Positions 1 through 5,090 of a stretch of DNA of 15,121 bases are shown here, one piece after another; the stretch's first letter is position 1; each line of letters begins with the position of its first letter. The DNA is taken from positions 1 to 15,121 of the forward strand of contig CAJKRH010000037.1 in the NCBI GenBank assembly GCA_905202255.1. Direction: 5' to 3'. Position numbers and translations under genes: made by a program. This DNA is from an uncultured Ruminococcus sp. GTDB lineage: Bacteria > Bacillota > Clostridia > Oscillospirales > CAG-272. The notes beneath the pieces are model-generated. The model searched no databases. It was given only the letters and a program-made list of their open reading frames with translations, and was not told where the DNA came from.

Positions 1-19
1 AAATTATCGCTGATAAAGC

Positions 20-49
20 AAAAAAGCACTTCTTTCGAAGTGCTTTTTT
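20..49 (-). terminator. Rho-independent terminator of the tRNA cluster
   Basis: Stem GCACTTC (26-32) pairs with GAAGTGC (37-43) around a 4-nt loop. It is extended by six A on one side and six T on the other. On the minus strand it begins two bases past the CCA end of tRNA-Ala and ends in a T6 run, so it terminates the tRNA transcript. The symmetrical A/T flanks could also let it act on plus-strand transcription entering from the left. Confidence 0.9.
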
Positions 50-50
50 G

Positions 51-126
51 TGGTGGAGCATAGGGGACTTGAACCCCTGACCCCAACACTGCCAGTGTTG
101 TGCGCTCCCAACTGCGCTAATGCCCC
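51..126 (-). tRNA. tRNA-Ala (anticodon GGC)
   Basis: This is a complete 76-nt cloverleaf on the minus strand with an encoded CCA end. The anticodon stem CAACA/TGTTG encloses the loop CTGGCAG, giving anticodon GGC, which reads GCC and GCU. The acceptor pairs GGGGCAT with ATGCTCC; its third pair is G3:U70, the known alanine identity element. It is the last gene of the minus-strand tRNA cluster and is followed almost at once by the terminator at 20-49. Confidence 0.97.
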
Positions 127-245
127 GGAAAATAAGTTATAAGTAAGAGAGAAAAGTGAAGAAGTTAAGTAAGAAGTGAAAAAGGTGAGCGAGAAGTAAA
201 AAGTGGGCAGGTAAAATAAAGAGTAAAATAAGTAAAAAGAAAAGT
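127..245. repeat. Purine-rich low-complexity spacer 5' of tRNA-Ala
   Basis: The plus strand is almost pure A/G/T, built from degenerate GAAGTTAA, GAAGTGAA and AAGTAAAA words. Its first 20 or so bases next to the tRNA (GGAAAATAAGTTATAAGTAA) nearly match those beside tRNA-Val(GAC) at 423-442, so the 5' flanks of the two tRNA genes are related. No open frame here resembles a gene. Confidence 0.7.
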
Positions 246-250
246 CGCGG

Positions 251-340
251 ATGCGGCTTTATTTCTGCGGTTGTCGGGCAAAGCCGACAGTTCCATGTAA
301 GTGCTGTCGGCGCCGCACATCGACAAAATAGTGCGGCACC
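251..340. other. Spacer with nested inverted repeats between tRNA-Val(GAC) and tRNA-Ala
   Basis: Two good stems lie in a row. GCCGACAG (283-290) pairs with CTGTCGGC (304-311). GGCGCCGCAC (309-318) pairs with GTGCGGCACC (331-340) with one mismatch. An alternative pairing joins TGTCGG (272-277) to CCGACA (284-289). The stems share bases, so they are mutually exclusive folds. There is no T tract, so this is not an ordinary terminator. It could be a processing or spacer structure of the tRNA precursor, or a relic of an interspersed element. Confidence 0.55.
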
Positions 341-345
341 GTCTA

Positions 346-422
346 TGGTGGAGACAAGTGGGCTCGAACCACCGACCTCATGCATGTCAAGCATGCGCTC
401 TGACCAACTGAGCTATGCCTCC
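346..422 (-). tRNA. tRNA-Val (anticodon GAC)
   Basis: This is a complete 77-nt cloverleaf on the minus strand with encoded CCA. The anticodon loop TTGACAT on a CATGC/GCATG stem gives anticodon GAC, which reads GUC and GUU. The acceptor GGAGGCA/TGTCTCC has a G5:U68 wobble, and the T stem GGTGG/CCACT is paired with one G:U. It is the third gene in transcription order. Confidence 0.96.
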
Positions 423-447
423 GGAAATAAGTTATAAGTAATAGTGA

Positions 448-487
448 AAAGTGAAGAAGTGAAGAAGTTAAGAAGTTAAGAAGTTAA
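448..487. repeat. 8-bp tandem repeat (GAAGTTAA/GAAGTGAA)
   Basis: Three perfect GAAGTTAA units lie at 464-471, 472-479 and 480-487. They are preceded by GAAGTGAA at 456-463 and a near copy from 448, with a further GAAGTGAA at 492-499. The tract sits in the spacer upstream (in transcription) of tRNA-Val(GAC), next to the flank shared with tRNA-Ala. It looks like a slippage-prone microsatellite; nothing suggests coding. Confidence 0.8.
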
Positions 488-539
488 GTAAGAAGTGAAA
501 AAGTCAGGAAAAAGCGTGGAGAAAATGCTGTGCGGATTT

Positions 540-616
540 TGGTGGAGGCAGAGGGGCTCGAACCCGCGACCTCACGCATGTGAAGCGTGCGCTCTGACCA
601 ACTGAGCTATGTCTCC
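540..616 (-). tRNA. tRNA-Val (anticodon CAC), with two unpaired stem positions
   Basis: This is a 77-nt cloverleaf on the minus strand with encoded CCA. The anticodon stem CACGC/GCGTG encloses TTCACAT, anticodon CAC, which reads GUG. The D and anticodon arms are perfect, but two stems are damaged. The acceptor GGAGACA/TGCCTCC has A5 opposite C68, and the T stem GCGGG/CCCTC has C50 opposite U64. Both odd bases fall in the 3' part, as if that part came from another tRNA. It may be functional with mismatches, corrected after transcription, or a decaying copy. Confidence 0.9.
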
Positions 617-626
617 TTATACTCCG

Positions 627-670
627 CAAAAATAAGAATGAGAATCCCACCGCAATCGACAGGATTCTCA
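627..670 (-). terminator. Hairpin downstream of tRNA-Arg
   Basis: TGAGAATCC (639-647) pairs perfectly with GGATTCTCA (662-670) around a 14-nt loop. On the minus strand it is followed by ATTCTTATTTTTG, a T-rich but interrupted tail. It lies four bases past the CCA end of tRNA-Arg, so it could be a leaky terminator or a processing hairpin. I see no separate promoter for the three downstream tRNA genes, which argues for read-through. Confidence 0.6.
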
Positions 671-673
671 TCT

Positions 674-750
674 TGGCACGCCGTAAGGGATTCGAACCCC
701 CGACCTTTTGGTTCGTAGCCAAACACTCTATCCAGCTGAGCTAACGGCGC
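674..750 (-). tRNA. tRNA-Arg (anticodon ACG)
   Basis: This is a complete 77-nt cloverleaf on the minus strand with encoded CCA and discriminator G. The anticodon stem TTTGG/CCAAA encloses CTACGAA, anticodon ACG; A34 is normally deaminated to inosine so that it reads CGU, CGC and CGA. The acceptor GCGCCGT/ACGGCGT is paired with a terminal G1:U72 wobble. It is the first gene after the promoter at 777-805. Confidence 0.96.
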
Positions 751-776
751 ATGGTATCCTTATCGGGTACTTAACT

Positions 777-805
777 AATATATCACAAAAAGAAGATTTT
801 GTCAA
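777..805 (-). promoter_or_regulatory. Sigma-A-type promoter of the tRNA cluster
   Basis: On the minus strand, -35 TTGACA (805-800) and -10 TATATT (782-777) are separated by exactly 17 bases. The -10 lies 26 bases before tRNA-Arg. This is the only consensus promoter seen upstream of the four tRNA genes. Confidence 0.88.
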
Positions 806-897
806 CAGGAAAATGAAAATATTTCACGATATTTTTTACCCTGCCGTTTGCCGCGTCAAAGACAAAAATTTTTTTGAAAATATAGTTATATTACCTA

Positions 898-926
898 TTG
901 TAAAATATATAAAATCATGGTAAAAT
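898..926 (+). promoter_or_regulatory. Sigma-A-type promoter of the MBL-SGNH-RCC1-kinase operon
   Basis: -35 TTGTAA (898-903), a 17-base spacer and -10 TAAAAT (921-926) lie 30 bases upstream of the first start codon in an AT-rich region. The divergent tRNA promoter is about 90 bp away, so 751-956 is a divergent control region. Confidence 0.7.
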
Positions 927-956
927 ATTTTTGAATAAGCAACACGCGGAGGAAAT

Positions 957-1928
957 ATGGCAAAGAAGAAAAAATTAAACAGAGCGCAGCGCAATTTTAT
1001 AAAAAAGCATCCGATAATCACATTTCTTATCGTGCTTGTATTGGTGGCGGCAACGGTATTTCTCCGCCCATGGGAATATATCGAGGGCGGCAAAGACCCG
1101 ATACAGAATGTCGACCTTTCCGAAGCAAAGGACAAACTTCAGGTGCACTATATAGATGTAGGGCAAGCGGATTCGATACTCGCGATATTGCCGACAGGCG
1201 AAACTCTGCTCATAGATGCCGGCGCATCAAACGACAAGGATGTCCGCGCGCAGAAGGGTGCCGACTACCTTATAAATTATCTCAAATCATGCGGCGTCAC
1301 GACAATCGACTACATGATTCTCACTCATCCGCATTCCGACCACATCGCCTCTGCCGATGAGGTGATAACGGAATACGGCAAAAACATAAAAAATATTTTG
1401 CTCTCCGATGACACATCATCCGGCTGGGAACGCGTGGCAAAAGCCATGCAGAAGGTCGGCATAGGGTATGAAATATGCGAGGTCGGAGATACTTACAGTA
1501 TAGGCAAGGCTACCCTGACTATTCTCGGTCCCGTCGACAAATCAATATTCGGCGAAGATAATAAAAACAATTACAGCATTGTGTGTCGCCTCGCATACGG
1601 CGATACTTCGTTCGTCTTTACTGGCGATGCGGAAACCGTGACGGAAAAGGCGATAGTAAAGCGCTTTTCCGCTTCGGAGCTGAAAAGCGATGTGCTGAAG
1701 GTAGGTCATCACGGCTCGACAACCTCCTCCTGCGAGGAATTTCTCCGCGCTGTTGACGCGGGCACAGCCATAATATGTTGCGGTGCGGAAAACAGCTACG
1801 GTCACCCGACAAAAACCGTGCTTGACCGACTCGAAAAGCTCGGTTACAATGTACTTCGTACCGACCTTGAGGGAACGATAATTCTCATCTCCGACGGAAA
1901 AACGGTTTCGCGCCTTGCCGCAAAATAA
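957..1928 (+). CDS. Membrane-anchored ComEC/Rec2-like metallo-beta-lactamase-fold hydrolase
   Basis: The product is 323 aa and starts at ATG with GGAGG at 948-952. A basic N-terminus (residues 2-17) precedes one transmembrane segment (about 20-37), so the catalytic domain should sit outside the membrane. The domain opens with VHYIDVGQADS (63-73) and carries the metal-binding motif THPHSDH (123-129), TGD (222-224), a KVGHHGS block (248-254) and SYGHP (280-284). This set is typical of the MBL domain of the DNA-uptake protein ComEC and of stand-alone relatives. The ComEC channel domain is absent, so this is not ComEC itself. ComEC-type domains are thought to act as nucleases, but the substrate here is unknown. 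It is the first gene of a four-gene run; the next gene starts 16 bp downstream. Confidence 0.9.
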   Translation: MAKKKKLNRAQRNFIKKHPIITFLIVLVLVAATVFLRPWEYIEGGKDPIQNVDLSEAKDKLQVHYIDVGQADSILAILPTGETLLIDAGASNDKDVRAQKGADYLINYLKSCGVTTIDYMILTHPHSDHIASADEVITEYGKNIKNILLSDDTSSGWERVAKAMQKVGIGYEICEVGDTYSIGKATLTILGPVDKSIFGEDNKNNYSIVCRLAYGDTSFVFTGDAETVTEKAIVKRFSASELKSDVLKVGHHGSTTSSCEEFLRAVDAGTAIICCGAENSYGHPTKTVLDRLEKLGYNVLRTDLEGTIILISDGKTVSRLAAK

Positions 1929-1944
1929 AGGCAGGTTTTGATTT

Positions 1945-2622
1945 TTGAAAAAGCTTTTTGCATGGTCGGCACTTATTCTGCTCATGCTTGTATGCTTCTC
2001 CGCAGGGCTCGGCGCCCTCGGAAAAAACGATATATATTTTTTCGGCGATTCGACAACGGCACATCTTGCCGTGCGCGGCGGAATACCGCGCGAAAGAGTC
2101 TGGTCGGGTCAGGCGAGAACCGTGCTTTTTGAAACAGTCAATAAAACCCGGTGCGTATGGCTCGAAGCCGAAAACAGAAATTATAAAATAGCCGAGGCGG
2201 CGGCAAAGATAAAACCGCCGATACTCGTTATAACGCTCGGCGTTTCGGGCGGTGCGGGCAGACTCGGGGAGCAACGCTTCAAAAGCATCTACCGCGAGCT
2301 TATCGTCTCTGTCCGTGAGGCTTCTCCCGAAACGCGTATATTCGTCCAGTCCATACTTCCGCTCTCCGACAGGAGTGCGGCGGAATACCGACTGCTCACA
2401 AAGGATGCCGTGCTCCGCGCAAACATATGGATACGGGAGCTTTGCCTCGAGCTCGGCGTACCGTATATCGATACGCATCCGCTTCTGCTCGATACAAACG
2501 GCTATCTTAAGAAAATATACCAGAACGACGGTCATATGCATCTGACGCGGGCGGCATATTCGGTCGTGCTGGAAAATATATACAATTGTATATCATCGGA
2601 ATTATCCGACTTTGAAAAGTAA
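1945..2622 (+). CDS. SGNH/GDSL-like hydrolase-family protein with signal anchor
   Basis: The product is 225 aa and probably starts at TTG 1945, behind AGGCAGG at 1929-1935. That start gives a proper signal sequence or anchor (MKKLF, then a hydrophobic stretch to about residue 25); the next in-frame ATG would cut into it. GDST at 34-37 provides the block-I nucleophile candidate Ser36, and DGHMH at 195-199 is a block-V-like Asp/His pair. The usual GxND of block III is replaced by LGVSGG (98-103), so the oxyanion Asn is not obvious. SGNH proteins remove acyl or acetyl groups from lipids and glycans; the weak block III makes activity uncertain. Predicted location is outside the membrane, as for its upstream neighbour. 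Confidence 0.78.
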   Translation: MKKLFAWSALILLMLVCFSAGLGALGKNDIYFFGDSTTAHLAVRGGIPRERVWSGQARTVLFETVNKTRCVWLEAENRNYKIAEAAAKIKPPILVITLGVSGGAGRLGEQRFKSIYRELIVSVREASPETRIFVQSILPLSDRSAAEYRLLTKDAVLRANIWIRELCLELGVPYIDTHPLLLDTNGYLKKIYQNDGHMHLTRAAYSVVLENIYNCISSELSDFEK

Positions 2623-2640
2623 AAAGAGGGGTGTTTTTTA

Positions 2641-4071
2641 ATGTCAGGTCTTTCAGGAAGAAAAATCAAATTCATCGCTTTGGCACTCGGAGTAATCTGC
2701 GCCATAATGTTTGCGGCGCTCGCCTATGCGGGCTTTGCTGACGGCAGTGCCGTCAGCGGAATCTGCTTTGCAGTGCTCTCGCTGGTATCTCTCATCGCGA
2801 TATACCCGGGATATATCATAGGAAAGCTCGTAGACGACGTAAATGCGCTCGATGAAAGCTCGCGTATGCAGAACGAGCGTCTTTTCCGCATTCAGAAGGA
2901 AAGTGAAAAGCAGAATCCCACAGACAGATATTCTCCCGCAAACAGGCTGAAAATAAACCGCAATACTACGGGTACTCTCTCGGCAGACCTTACGGAAACG
3001 GCAAAAACACGCATAATGAATATGCCTCAGCCGACGCCGCCTCCGAGCCGTCAGAGCGGAGAAATTCCCTCCCCCGTAGCAAAGGATTTCACGCGTGAAA
3101 TTCCGATTCCCGCGGAAAAGGATATAGCGCAGGAAACCGCGGCAAAAACGGCATCCGAAAAAAATTCCGCACCCGAGAATGAGAAAAAGCCCGCGCCCGA
3201 GAAGTTCTTCACGAGCACGGCTATCGATATATCCAGATCCGCACCTGCGTCAAAGCACCTGCAAAGCATTTCCGCCGGCGGACTGCACAGCGTATGCGTG
3301 CGTCGCGACGGCACCTGCGTTGCCTCGGGCTACGGTACATACGGTCAGTGCAATGTTGATTCATGGGTAAATATGACAGGCGTTTCCGCAGGCAACCACC
3401 ATACGGTCGGTCTGCGTGCAAACGGCACCTGCTTTGCTACAGGCTACAGCGGCTACGGTCAGTGTGACGTTGATTCATGGACAGATATCGTCATGGTATC
3501 GGCAGGCGTGGGACACACGGTCGGTCTGAAAAACGACGGAACCTGCGTCGCTGTCGGCGATAATACATACGGTCAGTGCAATGTGGACGACTGGAGCGAG
3601 GTTATCTCCGTTTCCGCAGGCTATAACTACACCGTGGGACTTCGCGTGGACGGAACCATTGTTGCCGTCGGCGCAAATACAGACGGTCAGTGGGGCGCCA
3701 TAAAATGGGGCAGTATCTGCGATATCGCCGCAGGAGGACTGCATACCGTCGGACTTCGCACGGACGGCACATGCGTCGCTGTCGGCAACAATGCAAACGG
3801 TCAGTGCGATGTGACGCGTTGGAATGGCATCATTTCCGTTGCCGCAGGCAACTATCATACGGTAGGGCTCACGGAGAGCGGCAGAGTCGTGGCAACGGGC
3901 TACAACGGCTACGGTCAGTGCGATGTTTCAAACTGGCATGATATCATCGCCGTTTCCGCAGGCAGAAACCATACGCTCGCGCTCGACAAGAACGGCACCG
4001 TCTGGGCTGTCGGCGACAATACCTACGGTCAGACGGATGTTTCGAAATTCCGCAATATAAAGGTCAGATAA
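2641..4071 (+). CDS. Two-TM membrane protein with seven 38-residue RCC1-like repeats
   Basis: The product is 476 aa with ATG behind AGAGGGG at 2625-2631. Two hydrophobic segments (about 9-31 and 39-62) flank a short acidic loop. They are followed by a charged helix (65-92), a Pro/Glu/Lys/Ala-rich linker (about 95-205), and repeats from 211 to the last residue. Each repeat has the plan SAG-x-x-H-T-V-G-L-x-x-D-G-T-C-V-A-x-G-x-N-x-Y-G-Q-C-x-V-x-x-W. Seven units of exactly 38 residues fill 211-476 without gaps. RCC1 domains are seven-bladed beta-propellers with longer units (about 50-70 aa), so this is a compact version likely to close as a propeller. Units 1, 2, 3 and 5 carry a Cys pair; unit 4 is the most divergent. 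Positive-inside reasoning puts the propeller in the cytoplasm, and a binding role is inferred; the partner is unknown. Confidence 0.88.
   Translation: MSGLSGRKIKFIALALGVICAIMFAALAYAGFADGSAVSGICFAVLSLVSLIAIYPGYIIGKLVDDVNALDESSRMQNERLFRIQKESEKQNPTDRYSPANRLKINRNTTGTLSADLTETAKTRIMNMPQPTPPPSRQSGEIPSPVAKDFTREIPIPAEKDIAQETAAKTASEKNSAPENEKKPAPEKFFTSTAIDISRSAPASKHLQSISAGGLHSVCVRRDGTCVASGYGTYGQCNVDSWVNMTGVSAGNHHTVGLRANGTCFATGYSGYGQCDVDSWTDIVMVSAGVGHTVGLKNDGTCVAVGDNTYGQCNVDDWSEVISVSAGYNYTVGLRVDGTIVAVGANTDGQWGAIKWGSICDIAAGGLHTVGLRTDGTCVAVGNNANGQCDVTRWNGIISVAAGNYHTVGLTESGRVVATGYNGYGQCDVSNWHDIIAVSAGRNHTLALDKNGTVWAVGDNTYGQTDVSKFRNIKVR
3271..4068 (+). repeat. Seven in-frame 114-bp coding repeats (RCC1-like units)
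   Basis: Seven direct repeats of 114 bp encode the propeller units, with SAG or AAG at residues 211, 249, 287, 325, 363, 401 and 439. The best-conserved DNA is around TACGGTCAGTG. There is no indel anywhere, and the last unit ends one codon before the stop. Confidence 0.92.
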
Positions 4072-4095
4072 TATATTCATACGGAGGCTTTTTAA

Positions 4096-4986
4096 ATGAA
4101 AATACTCAATTTCGGTTCGCTGAACCTCGATTATGTATACAGCGTAGAGCATTTTGTCATGGCGGGGGAAACGATATCTTCTTCTTCCCGCGATACATTC
4201 TGCGGCGGCAAGGGACTCAACCAGTCCGTTGCCTTGGCAAAAGCGGGAGGCAATGTTTTCCACGCGGGAAATATAGGTGCGGAGGGCGGCATGCTCCGCG
4301 ATATGCTCGAGAGCGCGGGCGTTGACACGCATCTGACAAAAGAAGTCGGCGTGCCGACAGGTCATGCGATAATTCAGGTAAACGAAAAGGGCAATAACTG
4401 CATCATTCTCTTCGGCGGCGCAAATCAGCAGATAACCTCCGCGCAGATAGACGCAACGCTCGCCGAATTTTCCGCAGGCGACTACCTGATTCTGCAGAAC
4501 GAAGTCAATATGCTCGCCGAAATCATCGGCAAGGCATACGCAAAGGGGATGGTGATATTCCTCAATCCCTCACCTTTCGATGACAAGCTGAAAAGCATCG
4601 ATTACAATAAGATTTCATATATACTTCTCAATGAGGTCGAAGGCGCGGCGATAAGCGGCAAAACCGAATCAGGCGAGATACTCGACGCGATAAGAGCGAA
4701 ATATCCCCGCATGAAAGTCGTGCTCACTCTCGGCGAAAACGGAAGCGTATACGACGACGGAAAAGATCGCACAGCACAGAGCATTTTCAAGGTAAAGGCT
4801 GTCGACACCACAGCGGCAGGCGATACTTTCACGGGATATTTTGTGACGGCACTCGCAGAGGGCAGAACTCCCGCCGAGGCGCTGAAAAGAGCGGCTGCGG
4901 CTTCCGCCATCGCCGTTTCGAGAAAGGGCGCCGCTCCGTCCGTTCCCGCCGTGAGCGAGGTAGAGGATTTCCTCGCAGAGAGGTGA
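4096..4986 (+). CDS. Ribokinase-family (PfkB) sugar kinase
   Basis: The product is 296 aa, the usual ribokinase length, with ATG eight bases after GGAGG (4083-4087). The family would phosphorylate a pentose or related sugar with ATP in the cytoplasm. PfkB signature 1 is present as GGKGLNQS (37-44). Signature 2 is DTTAAGDTF (237-245), with catalytic base Asp243 in the anion hole. NPSP (157-160), LNEVE (178-182), TLGENG (211-216) and RKGAAPS near the C-terminus match ribokinase rather than fructokinase or adenosine kinase, but the substrate cannot be fixed from sequence. It is the last gene of the plus-strand run, 24 bp after the repeat protein. No ribose transporter or regulator is nearby, so a scavenging role is only inferred. 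Confidence 0.9.
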   Translation: MKILNFGSLNLDYVYSVEHFVMAGETISSSSRDTFCGGKGLNQSVALAKAGGNVFHAGNIGAEGGMLRDMLESAGVDTHLTKEVGVPTGHAIIQVNEKGNNCIILFGGANQQITSAQIDATLAEFSAGDYLILQNEVNMLAEIIGKAYAKGMVIFLNPSPFDDKLKSIDYNKISYILLNEVEGAAISGKTESGEILDAIRAKYPRMKVVLTLGENGSVYDDGKDRTAQSIFKVKAVDTTAAGDTFTGYFVTALAEGRTPAEALKRAAAASAIAVSRKGAAPSVPAVSEVEDFLAER

Positions 4987-5052
4987 AATTGCTGTCCCGA
5001 GCAACAGCACCGTATACACGCTGAAAAAATAACAGGTAAATAAGATAAAATC

Positions 5053-5090
5053 AAGCCGAGAGCGTCACGCGCCCTCGGCTTTGTTTTATT
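5053..5090. terminator. Bidirectional terminator between the kinase and the ECF sigma gene
   Basis: AAGCCGAG (5053-5060) pairs with CTCGGCTT (5074-5081), with further GCG/CGC pairing towards the loop. On the plus strand it is followed by TTGTTTTATTT and ends the kinase operon. On the minus strand the stem is better paired (a G:U replaces an A/C mismatch) and is followed by GATTTTATC, so it can also end the convergent sigma-factor transcript. A near-identical hairpin lies at 6843-6870. Confidence 0.85.

Noticed and set aside
448..499. Possible CRISPR array
   Set aside because: The units are 8 bp and contiguous, without spacers; it is a simple tandem repeat and there are no cas genes.
137..722. 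Small frames over the tRNA genes
   Set aside because: They lie on the tRNA cloverleafs and purine-rich spacers; no ribosome binding sites.
751..956. Riboswitch or attenuator before the MBL gene
   Set aside because: The region is AT-rich with two promoters; no conserved aptamer-like structure or terminator hairpin was seen.
957..1928. ComEC competence channel gene
   Set aside because: Only the MBL domain with one membrane anchor is present; the multi-pass channel domain is missing and no other com gene is in the window.
3271..4068. 114-bp repeats considered as a noncoding satellite or CRISPR
   Set aside because: The repeats stay in frame, encode conserved propeller units and vary mainly at the DNA level where the protein allows.
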